Origin: Planoprotostelium fungivorum
Lineage: Eukaryota; Evosea; Variosea; Cavosteliida; Cavosteliaceae
Direction: 5' to 3'
Assembly: GCA_003024175.1 (NCBI GenBank)
Contig: MDYQ01000013.1
Coordinates: 124,001-188,000, forward strand
DNA length: 64,000 bases
Shown here: piece by piece, positions 11,293-22,242 of the stretch
Position numbering within the stretch: the stretch's first letter is position 1
Layout of the letters: each line of letters begins with the position of its first letter
Position numbers and translations under genes: made by a program
The notes under the pieces: model-generated
Database searches by the model: none
What the model saw: only the letters and a program-made list of their open reading frames with translations
What the model was told of the DNA's origin: nothing

Positions 11293-14200
11293 TCAATTCT
11301 GTCTTTCATTCTCTCTCCCTTGTGATCCATTCTGCTGTACAATAACCACATCATCTTGTCGGATGACTAAATCTTTTCTGGGGCACAAGATGATGTATCG
11401 TAGATTAGAAGGAGGGATCTTCCTTCTCAGGGCCCATAGAATGAGTCCCTCACTCAACAACCGGCTCATCAGATCCTGGAACGTTTTTCCCTGCACTCAT
11501 CACTGGTTCATTCATCCTCTCACTCACTGCAAATTGGGGACAGTGCTTCTTTATGGAGATACAGAAGAGGCATCCACTGGTCAAATCTTCCACGATACGA
11601 ATGATGTAAGGATTGAAATAGGATTGTACGATCAGTGAGGCTAAGGTGTTGGAATAGTACCTGTGCTTGATTACACATAACATCTCCTTTCACTCACACT
11701 TGACCGGCTGCATGGTAAGGATTGTTCAAATCAATCACCTATACTACATGACCATGTGTTTCTCATCGACATTGATCGTAATAGACATGTATACATCGAT
11801 TGTCATCTCACTTGGTCCCTGGCTTCCTCGTACGATTTGATTGGAGTTCGAGTCAAACTACCGAGATAAGCTGCACTGTTGACTTGTTCTGAAAACAATC
11901 AATAAAAAGTGAAGAGACGGCACCCACCCAGTTGAATGATAGGCTTGCATCTTCCCCGCTTGACCATTCGGAAGATCATGATACTCTTGGCATCCGAGCC
12001 TCCGTCAAATCTCAGTATGACGACGCTGTCCGCCTTCAATGCATCCGCTCTGGCGTAGAGATCTCTCTTGTTTGTGGGTGATCCCTTCTCCTCTTCAATC
12101 ACACACACTCTGATGTCTTCACCTGCATCAAGTAGATCTCTGGTAGGCGGCTGACTGAATCCCACTGCGTGTCGTCCGGTAATTCTTCCATGAGGAGGAT
12201 GATTGGATAAGTCTTCTTCAGTTTGAATCTGTACACCTTTCATTCCATCGATTGAATGAATCGAGAGGAATCACCTCCTGACTCGAGAGGCGTATCGCAA
12301 TTGGTTGTTCATGGAGCCAACCACCACCACAAAGTGTTCGAATCCCTTCTCATCCACTCGATCGATGGTGGCATCATCCTTCTCTCTCTTCTCCACCTGT
12401 GCCTCCACTTCCTTCTCTCGTTGACATCATCTTCCTCCATCTTCAGACTCACCAGGTAGCGCATGCACTTTTGCTTCTCTTCTTCGATCATGGCGTCTCT
12501 CTGTGAATGACCTTCGTCATCTTCTCGACTCTCTCCATCTGAATCGACGTAATCTTCTTCCTCTGAGCTCGATTCCTCTGCCTTCCAACCGAATCCCTTC
12601 TCCAACAGAGTGTGCTGCATTCATCAGACTCTTCTCTTCCTCCTTCTCACCTTCTCTTGTTCTTCGGGTGGACCTTCGTAGATGCTGTGTTGAGACAGTC
12701 CCTTCTCTCCCTTCTCCATGGATGGTCTGATAGACGAATGAGATGGTTGAGATCAAAGTGTCTCACAATTCGAATGGGCCGTTCTTGGATGGAATGTGTT
12801 CGGAGATGAGTTGAAGTTCTTCTGAATCTTGACAGATGACGATGGCGACGTCTCCCTCACTGATCTTCGTGCCCCTCTGGGGATTCAAGGTCATGGTGAA
12901 GCGTTTTCCATCCATGCTCGAGCTCAGCAGGGTCGTGTCTTTATTCGTGGTCTTCCTTCCCAACCCAATCAAGAGACAACCGAATTTCTCATAGATGATC
13001 TGACCTCCTTCAATCTTCATACATTTCAAAGTGAAACATCAGAGGAGATGAAGGAAAGAGAAGGGAGAGCAGAATCACAAGCTCACCATAACGGCCTGGT
13101 GAAATTCGACTCCTACGTAATTGTGTATTCTTTCAAGCACATAGATCTCGTAACCGATTGATCTTCCTATTCAACTTAATGAATAGACATTCAAAGAGGT
13201 AGATCAAACGTTCACACCATATTCCTTGGTCTCTGGCGTATCTTCGATCTCTTTACCTCGCGAGTGTACGAGATTCGACATCATGGCAATGAATCCTGTA
13301 CAAAATCAATCTTCTACGTGTACGTCAAGCCCACCTGGACACAAGCATCCCTGAGCGATGATGGCTAATCTCAGCTGCTCCACACAGACCAATGACTTCA
13401 CTCCAGCTGATTTCGCTGCTGCCTGATTCTCATTCAATTACCATCCTGTGGGACCTGCAGCTCACCTTATGAGCTTCGATTTGAATCTGAGCATAGAGGG
13501 GCATCTCCCTGCAGAATCGCTTGATGGCGTAGCAGATCAACACCAGATCTACCAACCATCATCACACCCAATCGTGTGAGCAGATTTCAACTCACCGGCA
13601 TCGCTGTTGGACATCTCAGATGGATTCAACTGAGGTGCTGGCCCGATGAGAAAACAAGCTTCGGCCTCTTCGATCTTCGTCCTCTGTATCGATCTCCTCA
13701 TCTGATTCTCTTCAGTCATCCCCTCTCCCTCCATCTCACCATCGGATCCCCTCTCATCACGGTGACTCTCGATCGAATGTTCGGTTTGTTCATTCGGTCC
13801 CTCAATTCCTCACCGATCATCTCTTCCCCCTGAATCATCACGCACAGATCTGATCCATTCGATTCCCTTCTCTTAATCTCACTCACCTGTCGAGATCGTG
13901 CCGTGGTCAGGGTGATAGAACTCGTTGAGAAAGTTGTGGAGCACTCCGTTGGGATCGGCCGTGAACAGAACAACGTGAGAATATCTTCCCCTGTATCGAC
14001 TCGGTCCTGTTTGAATCAATCTCCACGGCGGGCGATCGCCTCACCTTTGTGCTGACGCTCGCCGACGAGCGAGGCTAATTTAGACGCTTGAGCGGGAATG
14101 ACTGCGACACCGACAAAGATGAGGATGATGGTGGCGATCCTGCCGATGGGTGTGTTGGGTGTGACGTCACCGTATCCTACGGTGGATAGTGTCTGTAGGG

Positions 14201-15146
14201 ATTTCAACGGGGAGGGTGCATGATGATGATGGAACTCACGACGACGACAAAGTAATGAGCCAGGAGGAGATCGGTGAGCTCTGAATCGGCGATGACAGTG
14301 CTGTTCTGTGGAGGGTGAGGAGAATGGAAGACGTGAGAGCGACACCTCTAAGACGAAGATGAAGCCGGCGGCAATGAAGACGAGGGCGGCGATGGTGATG
14401 ACGAGGGAGAACAATTGGATGGTCAGGGCGGATAGTTTCTTGGAGATCCAGGGTCGAAAGTATTCGAAGAGGTAGTAGAACCTGGCGGCCCTGAGGAAGA
14501 TGACTCCATAGTAATAGAAACCGATGATCGGGGCGATGATCCCAACGAAGCTGGTGGTGATGTCGATGTACCACTCCACGTTGAATAAGATGGAGCTGCG
14601 TGACGTCAGTGGAGTAGTTTGCGTTCTTTCACCTTCGTTTCTTCACAGTGAGAAGGGAGAGAAGGAGATGACCAAAGTAGAGGATCGACACGGAGAATTC
14701 GATCCAAATGAGCCAAGGTTGTTGGAAGATAGAGGTGAAATCTTGTGGACGAAAATTAGGATCTCCCGATTTGGGGTCGATGTTAGACACGGCGACAGCC
14801 ATATATATGAACAGTCCACACGATAGCCCCGACAGAAAGATGTCGAACACTTGCTGGAGTCGACTGAGTATTATTAAACGTTCGGGCATTCACCATAATG
14901 AAGAAGGGGGCTAGAGCGATGCGGGTCTGTATGTATCCCACAACTGTCCTCTGCCATCGTGTTGTTCTCTTTGCCCCAAAGCTAAGATCATTCAAATTTG
15001 CAGGACGAGTAGGCATACCTCTTTCGAAGACAAAAACCGATGATCTCATAGAATAACGATATAGAAACTTGAGCCCCGTAACATGCCAGAAGATAGTAGA
15101 TCAGAGTGATCTGATTAGGAACATCACCGAAGATGGCGACGCTCAT
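11293..15146 (-). CDS. Slo-type (RCK domain) potassium channel
   Basis: Voltage- and ligand-gated K+ channel of the BK/Slack class. The ATG at 15146 starts MSVAIFGDVPNQITLIYYLL; an upstream exon is possible. Membrane segments follow (FDIFLSGLSCGLFIYMAVAV; SVSILYFGHLLLSLLTV; SFVGIIAPIIGFYYYGVI), an S4-like LRAARFYYLFEYFRPW, S5, and the pore TLSTVGYGDVTPNTP with a canonical TVGYGD filter. The cytosolic part holds RCK1 (GRYSHVVLFTADPN), a linker (FGCLLIGLGRKT), an acidic insert (EESSSEEEDYVDSDGESRED) and RCK2 (FEHFVVVVGSMNNQL; LKADSVVILRFDGG). The end VIRQDDVVIVQQNG resembles the usual Slo C terminus. A dozen or more introns. Calcium or sodium gating cannot be told by eye. Confidence 0.88.
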
Positions 15147-15947
15147 ACGGTGTGTCGTGGTTGTTGAACGTATAAGTGCAATCCACGAATTTTCACCATC
15201 GAAATATTTCCAATACCGACATCTACACAGGTCGTGACATACAGAGATGATCAAGTTGGGACCCCAAAATTATAGCGAATGTCTTGTGTGCATCATGTTT
15301 TCTGTTAGAACTATAGACAGTCACGACCGATGAATAATGTAAGTCCATTGATGTACAAAAGGGACATGTATTAGGATGAACTTCAGGCCATTTCTCTTGA
15401 ACCGCCGCCAGGACCGGTCCTGTCAGTTCGGATTGTCCACCTTGAGGTGAGCGAGGATAGCGATATCAGTCTTTTGTCCAAGATCGATCACCTATGGCCT
15501 ATATTCGCAGTGGGTGGATCATTACTTCATCTGTTGGGATTCTGTGCTGTGATGTGTAGGTTTGAGGTCGAGGTATGGAATGAGACGACGCTGCGATATA
15601 GAGATAAAGGTGACCCCACCGCAACTGCCTACCCGTGAACGAAAGTTGAAAATATTGGCACGTTTGAATTCCCCAGCGTCAAAGATTGCAGCTCTGACAG
15701 TGATATCAACGTATGTTGTAGATTTCTGGGTATGTTCATGCTGCCCATACGGGTGAGAGACTGTGCGTGAGTTGTAGGTTCGTTGATATCACTGCATTAC
15801 AGACGGATGCCTTCGAAGTCTACATTTGTGAAAACTCGAGGTTTGGTGGCGCTTTGATTCTCATTTCAGAAATCGTTCCTCTGTCAGCACTTCACTTAAA
15901 CAAACAGAATCCATCGGGTGTGAAGTGAATCACACAACACCACCGTG
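15147..15947. other. Gap with a possible unresolved small spliced gene
   Basis: The region 15380-15830 on the plus strand contains GT...AG pairs and short open stretches, such as one reading LEPPPGPVLSVRIVHLE then MAYIRSGWIITSSVGILCC, that could be a spliced membrane protein or a decayed one. I could not find a continuous splice path or recognise any family, so no CDS is called. Confidence 0.25.
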
Positions 15948-16961
15948 ATGGACCAATATCTATCCTGCCGAGATGTGACCGAGCTGACGCTCAACATGCT
16001 CCTCAATGGAACACCGAAGCCCAGAGAACATGGAGGACCTCGACCCATACAGCAACAAATCGCCCACCTTCGAAGCGTGCGATCCGTTTGTAAGACGTGG
16101 ATGGACATGGTCGACCAGATCTTTGTCTTTCAACCATCCCATCTTCTGTTGGCCATCAGTAAGACGTGCAACGAATCTGTTCAATTCCTCATTGAACGCG
16201 TCTCCATCGACCGGGGCAAGTGGAATGCGGCTTTGAGTCTGGCCATTAGTCGTGAATCGTATGGCATCGTCCGGTGCCTGATGAAGCACACCCACTACAC
16301 TCCACAACTCGGTCACATATCGAAAGCTTGCCAACAAGGGAACGTGCAGATCTTCCAGACGGTCCGTGAAACCGGGCCACCTTTCCATAGTATTCAAAGG
16401 CAGATGTGGATGGACTGCTCAACAAAGAAACACAATGACATGCTGCGCCACCTCATCGAACACCCGCAGCTGCCTTTCGACAGGACAGACAGCGGGCTGT
16501 GTCAACTACTCAGTCAGGCTGTCGCATACAGCTCTATAGACGTGCTGTCATTCCTCTTAAACCTCTCCACATCACTTGAACTCCTCGATGGACATTCACT
16601 CGCTCTCAAGACTGCCTCATTGCGAGGAGACATACAAAAGATGAAACTTCTCCTGCGACACCCAAGAACCGATGCCACACAGGATCCACAATGTCTCTTC
16701 ACCCACCACGCTGCATGTCTCGAGCTGCTGTTAGAAGATGAGAAGATGGTCCGAGTGATGCTTCAATTGTTCCGCGACGGAGTGAGCAGGTGGATCTCAG
16801 ATGGAACGAGATCACAGGCAGTTCGAATGCCCAATTACTTGAGAAATGTGGCCCATCTGAGGAAGATGAAGGACATCGTCTGTGAGGTTGATCCGGGCGG
16901 ATATATCATCTGGATGGCAAGCAGAATCGAAGCAATAATAGAGGGGATCGAACGGAAATAA
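15948..16961 (+). CDS. Ankyrin-like repeat protein with F-box-like N terminus
   Basis: Single-exon gene of 337 residues. I take the ATG at 15948 (MDQYLSCRDVTELTLNML). The first 60 residues have the shape of an F-box-like helix bundle (RSVRSVCKTWMDMVDQIF). After that come irregular helical pairs of about 30 residues with ankyrin-type spacing: LAISKTCNESVQFLIER, LAISRESYGIVRCLMKH, KHNDMLRHLIEHPQLPF, ALKTASLRGDIQKMKLLLRH and HHAACLELLLED. Such proteins form large lineage-specific families in amoebae. An F-box plus ankyrin layout would suggest a substrate receptor of an SCF ubiquitin ligase, but the N-terminal call is weak. Lack of introns is unusual here and suggests retroposition or recent family expansion. 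Confidence 0.75.
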   Translation: MDQYLSCRDVTELTLNMLLNGTPKPREHGGPRPIQQQIAHLRSVRSVCKTWMDMVDQIFVFQPSHLLLAISKTCNESVQFLIERVSIDRGKWNAALSLAISRESYGIVRCLMKHTHYTPQLGHISKACQQGNVQIFQTVRETGPPFHSIQRQMWMDCSTKKHNDMLRHLIEHPQLPFDRTDSGLCQLLSQAVAYSSIDVLSFLLNLSTSLELLDGHSLALKTASLRGDIQKMKLLLRHPRTDATQDPQCLFTHHAACLELLLEDEKMVRVMLQLFRDGVSRWISDGTRSQAVRMPNYLRNVAHLRKMKDIVCEVDPGGYIIWMASRIEAIIEGIERK

Positions 16962-17696
16962 ATGAGTGATTACTATAATAGGTACATGAGAGTCTCTCAA
17001 CTTCATCATCATGACCACAAATTTTCTTCCAATTCTATGACAATTTTCCACAACGGACCATTAGGCGGGTCTTTAAGTGTAGGGGGTCATTCTGCGCTGG
17101 GTCGTGGTCATACGACATGGAGTTGACCCTGTACCGTCACCACTCACAAGTATACTTGGGTGTATTTCTCAATGAAATCATTCGATTGGCTTCTTTCTCT
17201 TTTACTGTGACGATTTGTGATGGAATCAAGTGCAAAGAGAAGTGAAGTTCAAATCTGGTTTCAATGCTTCTTTCAATACATGGAGAGGGCAATACCTTTG
17301 TCCTCCACAGTGGGGAGACAACACCTGCCGCATCATCATCATCGTGAAGTGGAGGATATTTTTGTCACCTCTCTTTCGTCCTCAGTTGTAGAGGATCTTG
17401 ATTCGGTAGTCTGATAGATTCTGTGAGGTAGAACAGTTGTAAATGAGGGCAATGTCTCTGCCCCTCCATTTTCGTGATGTGATGTGAGAGTGTGGTGTCT
17501 CGTGTGTGGCGATTGTTTCTCCACAATCTAGCAGAGAATACCTGACACCACCTCACCTGTTCAACCTGACTCTGCTTCGTGTAAGGACACTGTCATGAAG
17601 AGTGTCTGTCTTGCATTGTAGATAGAGGACATGCTCTGACTGGGTGTCAACGAACGGAGCACCGGCTTCGCATTTCTTTCTCTGCTACGGAACAGT
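16962..17696. other. Intergenic region before the apyrase gene
   Basis: No gene, RNA or repeat is visible in these 735 bases apart from short open frames on both strands around 17217-17556 that look like chance. The stretch should hold the 3' end of the ankyrin-like gene and the apyrase promoter. Confidence 0.45.
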
Positions 17697-20600
17697 ATGA
17701 GGTCGTCTCAGCTGTGTCTGCTTCTTGCCATCACCGCTTGTGTCAGCTCTCTGCAAGTTGAATACGGAGTCACCATCGTGAGTCGAATCGAATTCTATAT
17801 CATCGCATTGAGCTGACTCTCTAAAGGATGCCGGGTCTTCTGGCTCGAGAATTTACATTTATCAATGGGATGCCACCGATCGTCCTACCCTCTTCCATTT
17901 TCCAGAACTGGCAACCAGTCCTCTCAACAGCACTCAGAGCACGCTCAAGACTGCAGTTGGCACAGGAATTGGCAGTTTTGGAAACGACACAGAGGCCATC
18001 ATCAATACCCTGGATCCTCTTATCGAGTACGCCAGAAAACACATCCCCGCAGAAAAGATCCCTACGACCCTTCTCTATCTGAAGGCAACCGCAGGTCCGC
18101 TCGAAATCACGCCACATAATTTCATCTCCTCTTTTACATGAAAATGACAATGTCTAAATCATCGACAGGCATGAGACTGTTATCCCCCGCCACTCAAGAT
18201 TACATCATGAACGCCATCAGAGGATATCTCTCTCAGACAGGCTTCCACTTCCACCCCCATTGGGCCCAAGTTATCACGGGCGCTGAAGAAGGTGATCTGC
18301 TCCATCTCATCAACTCCTAAAGACTCTCAGGTGCTTTCGGTTGGGTTGCCGTAAACTATCTGGGAAATCTTCTGGGTCAGCCAGCGAACGAGACAGTGGG
18401 AGCATTAGGTGATCTACATCGTTGTAGATGGAATATTCAACTCTCCAGATTTGGGAGGAGCATCCGTACAGATGGTGTACGTGCCGGATAATTACACTGA
18501 TGGTCCAGATATGTCACTGGTATTCTTCCGTTTATCCGTTTATCCGTTGATGACGTCATCACAGGTGCAATTCAACGAGAAAGTCAAATATGACTTGTAC
18601 AGCCGCTCCTGGCTAGGTCTGGGTGTCGATCAGGTGAAGAATTTCTCTTCGTCTTTTATTTCATTTTATATTTCGATTTCTTTTTTCTTCCATTCGAATT
18701 CGTTCATCTATCTCTTCCAATTCATATTTCGTCCTCCAATTTCTATGTCTTCACATCTTCGTCTCTGCTTCTGTTCTCGTCTACTTTATCGATTCACAAA
18801 TAACCAAAACTATTTCTCTCGCGACCCTCGAACTGAACGAACGCAGGCACAACTCAACATCCTGAAGATGTTGGCAAACGACAGCAAGACCGTCAATCCG
18901 TGCTGGCCTCTCGACTACACCGAGACTGTTTCCAAGGGTGAGTCTTCCTCTCTCTCAACTCTTCTGAACGATGAAGTCAACAACATTACCTTCACCGGAA
19001 GCTCTGATTTTCAAGGTGAGAGAAATAAAATGAAATAAAAGATCGAACGATTGATTTGTGGCAGGTTGTAGAGACATCTGCTCCAGATTCATCAGGGAAT
19101 TTTCTGACAGTCCGGTGCCGGTGGTGTTCCCGCCAAGACAGAAGGACTTCAAGTTCATCGGTTTCTCGTCTTTCTACTACACTTTTGCCTTCTACAACCT
19201 GACATCTGGTGATGCCACCATCGTGAGCACTACTTCTCATCAGATCATCATCACACTGCATCGTCATCAACTTCACTGATCGCGATGACTTCTTCGTGAT
19301 CGTCTCATCTCTTCATCATCACATGTCTCATCATCACATGTCTCATCATCACATGTCTCATCATCACATGTCTCATCATCACATGTCGTGATCGTGATCA
19401 CATGTCTTTTCCCGACACGATCATCACGCGTCTCACCATCATCACCATCACAAGATTCTCACATCATCATCATCATCACCTGACGACCTCACAGAGAGAC
19501 CTCCTCGAAGAAGCCAACGTCACTTGCTCCAACGACCTCTCTTACGCCATCCAAAAGGCCAGCATCAAACCTTCCCGAGCCGATTTCGCACAGAAATATT
19601 GTTTCTACGGCGTTTACGCCCACACCGTGAGCCACGCCGTGTATGACGTGTGATGACGTCATCGACAGTTGCTGGTGGAGGGATTCAAATTCGACGAAAA
19701 TTCCGTGCAGATGATACCGCAATCGGAGATGAATAAGGTGGAAATCGGTTGGGCCCCCGGCAGTATGGTGTACGAGGCAACCGAGTACTACTACACGAAC
19801 CACAACGGTGAGAAAGATCGTGGAAAGTTACGCGTAAAATTCTGAGAAGATTCAGATTCGGCCGGTACTGCCCCCTTCCAAGTGAGAGCGGGAAAATCGA
19901 AGGTGACTGATCTATTTTTAGACGATCGTCGTACAGTTCCACTACAACGAGACCGACGGCGTACAATCTTCCGATTATTATTCCCGCGTGTTCGCCGGGG
20001 CTTTCAACTCCTCCACCGCCTCCCTCGTCGAGGCCGTTCCCGCCAAAAATTGCACGGAAATTTCTCCCGTCTGCCACTTTGCCAGACTGGTCCTCAACAT
20101 CACCGGAGACTCCACCAACATCCGTCGCGACGTCGCCAATCTACAACGAGACGAGAACGATTTGAACGAAAAGGCCAAGACAGAAGGGCTTCCCCTCTTT
20201 CACATCGACGCCATTTGGACTACGGCTCAGTTCTTACCCGCAGCACCTGTCGTCGATTCTTCAGACGAGGTGACATCTCGACGAAATTCCATCGACCGGA
20301 AAATTAACGGAAAATGACAGACCATTTACGTACGCATCAGCCGCGACCTCACTGCTACTGGAGAGGAAGTCAACGTCACGTCTTACCTTCCACTTTTCCA
20401 GGAAATTTCTCGTACGAAGAACATCACGGTGGTCAGTGCACAATCGGATCTGCTCCAATTAGAGGTCATGGACGATGTCATCAGCGCCACTTTGGCCGTG
20501 GAAAGAATTTTCTCGGAATTTTACTTACAGAGGGGTGGTAGCACCCGGATGAACATGACCGCCAAAAAATTCGGCCTGCCGAGACTCGTTGTAGATCGAG

Positions 20601-21425
20601 TGTGGAGGACCAGTGAGGAAGAGCCTGTTCCCAAGGTGACATTCGAATTTAGATCGAGTCCACCTTTTTCGATTTTTCTACTCGATCTACATCGTTGTAG
20701 ACGCGCTCAAGTATACACAGACTGTCACCTTCCGTTTCAGTGGAGAAATTTCGCCCAAAAATATTTCCGTCTTGATCGCTGGTACCGTCTTTACTTCCCC
20801 CGATTCCGTTTCTGTCGTCATTTCCGATACTGTCGACACCAAGAGAGCGACCACCTCCCTCGCCACGGTCAACTTCCTCCAATCACCTCTCATGCTGCCG
20901 GCCGCCGCCGCTTCATCACTGGAGAACGCCATTCAAGTTCAGCAGAGAGGACTTTACGATGCGTTCGATCGATCTGCGAAGACCAACGGAATCCCTTCAC
21001 TTCAAGTCGTCCGAGACGCTCTACCGACCACATCATCATCGTCATCATCATCATCGTCCACCGTGACAACGACATCATCGGCGCCGACCTCTGAAGTCCC
21101 CACTACTTCGACTTCCACGGAGACGTCCTCCACTACCTCCACCTCCGAGACCACATCATCATCCACATCATCCGATGCCATCCCAACTTCATCATCTTCA
21201 TCTGAAACGGAGTCCTCAACCACCGAGGAGCCCAAACCTACATCAGAAGAAGAACCAAAGAAGAAGATGACCGCCGGCGACATTGCATTGACCGTCATCG
21301 GCTCCATTGCGGGAGTCCTTCTCATCGTGGCCGGCGTCATCTTGTTCCTCCGTTGGAGAAAGAGGAGAGCCATATGGGGATCTTACCACGCTCTGGACAG
21401 CAATGCATTCCACCACGAATTTTAA
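17697..21425 (+). CDS. Apyrase (GDA1/CD39) fused to a triple-repeat ectodomain and membrane anchor
   Basis: Secretory nucleoside di/triphosphatase. Signal peptide MRSSQLCLLLAITACVSSLQ, then the five apyrase conserved regions: DAGSSGSRIYIYQWD (ACR1), LKATAGMRLL (ACR2), GAFGWVAVNYL (ACR3), DLGGASVQMVY (ACR4) and FIGFSSFYYT (ACR5), with the domain closing at VEIGWAPGSMVYEATEYYY. Three further exons each encode one copy of an unrecognised unit of about 105-115 residues, starting TIVV, TIYV and TVTF and closing with GLPLFHIDAIW, GLPRLVVDRVW and GIPSLQVVRDAL. A Ser/Thr/Glu stalk, one transmembrane helix (IALTVIGSIAGVLLIVAGVI) and RWRKRR tail follow. This predicts an ecto-enzyme of the cell surface. 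The join at 19800-19922 is ambiguous: two splice routes keep frame. Confidence 0.88.
18412..18429. repeat. Intronic palindrome, apyrase intron
   Basis: atctacatcgttgtagat, near-perfect palindrome beginning four bases into an intron whose donor is at 18409. Confidence 0.75.
19312..19387. repeat. 15-bp tandem repeat in an apyrase intron
   Basis: Five head-to-tail copies of tcatcatcacatgtc. Near-identity of the copies suggests recent slippage expansion. It lies in the intron between the ACR5 exon and the following exon. Confidence 0.85.
19922..20269 (+). other. Ectodomain repeat 1 of the apyrase fusion (one exon)
   Basis: Exon that begins in phase 0 with TIVVQFHYNETDG and ends before a gtgac donor. 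Contains sequons (NSS, NCT, NIT) and the closing motif GLPLFHIDAIW. Confidence 0.75.
20321..20635 (+). other. Ectodomain repeat 2 of the apyrase fusion (one exon)
   Basis: Phase-0 exon starting TIYVRISRDLTATGEEV and closing GLPRLVVDRVWRTSEEEPVP. Its start, end and internal pattern parallel repeat 1. Confidence 0.75.
20684..20702. repeat. Intronic palindrome at an acceptor, apyrase intron
   Basis: gatctacatcgttgtagac lies in the intron between repeats 2 and 3; its gttgtag could itself serve as an acceptor, but frame favours the acceptor at 20720. Confidence 0.7.
20721..21425 (+). other. Ectodomain repeat 3, Ser/Thr stalk and membrane anchor
   Basis: Phase-0 start TVTFRFSGEISPKNISV and closing GIPSLQVVRDAL, then a roughly 65-residue Ser/Thr stalk, a KKK-flanked transmembrane helix and a short cytosolic tail. 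Confidence 0.75.
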
Positions 21426-21534
21426 TTGGATAAATGAACATTGAGACTCGACATGTGATGTTGTAATGGATGAGAAGTCGTCGCGATGCTGGGGACCTCT
21501 GTCTGCACAAAATAAGACATCGATTTCCAAACAG

Positions 21535-21669
21535 ATGATTCGGTTTTTCCGGTTGGTAGTCAATGGTGCATTGAGAATGGATCACTTCTCTCCCGACTAC
21601 TGGAATATGCATGACAAAAAAATTAGTGATCCAAATGCACGGACACCAACCAGAAAACCCAAATCACAT
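21535..21669 (+). mobile_element. MITE-like element, copy 1
   Basis: About 135 bases bounded by inverted repeats: left end gattcggtttttccggttgg, right end the complement of a gatttgg...ctggttgg-type sequence. A second copy lies at 62857-62979 in the opposite orientation, sharing the core from cattgagaatgg to tggaatatgc almost base for base. No transposase is encoded, so this fits a non-autonomous DNA transposon. No convincing target-site duplication is seen here. Confidence 0.7.
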
Positions 21670-21789
21670 GCCACGATATCTGTGTCATTAGAAAAGAAAT
21701 TCCTACTGATGTACGTCCACCCCACGAAATAATTGTGCTCCAACAAAAGATAGATGCCCCGGAGCGATAGCGAGATTGAGGGAAATGCC

Positions 21790-21885
21790 AACCCACCTTG
21801 TGATCGCTCAGCTCGCCTGCCAGGTCGAGGTAGACGTCCAGCAGCAGATGTTCAACTTTGTCAAAAGACAAATTCAACCAGGGTG
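21790..21885 (-). pseudogene. Possible isolated exon or gene relic
   Basis: On the minus strand an open stretch reads TPWLNLSFDKVEHLLLDVYL then DLAGELSDHKV and is followed by a gtggg donor-like site. Its regular hydrophobic pattern looks like real protein, but nothing on either side extends it and I do not recognise the family. It lies just beyond the MITE copy. Confidence 0.3.
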
Positions 21886-22242
21886 TCTCCGCGGACCGCG
21901 GTACTGTTTTCTCACCAATAGTTTGGTTTACCCTGTTACCGTGAGATTTCTCGTGATGTTAGCGAAACGATGATAATTCGATCGATCTTTCTCATGATGT
22001 GATGTGTTAATGAGATGGTTTGGTGTCTCCGTCTGTGAAATCCTCTGTCATTCTGTGTGTGTCTACGAACCTACGCGACGCTTGGTAACTCTACGTTCAT
22101 CACACAACGTTTAACCTCCAGTGTGATAGGGTATTTGTGATTTTGATGACGTCATAATACGTCATCACATCGGGATGAAACGCGGCTGGGAACCGAAGTT
22201 CCGACGCATCGTCACTCCACAGGACAGCGACACCATTAGACG

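Noticed and set aside
17220-17414. A plus-strand frame containing RSEVQIWFQCFFQ, resembling homeodomain helix 3 (VQIWFQN).
   Set aside because: No helix 1 or 2, no Asn51, no flanking exon that would supply them. Chance match.
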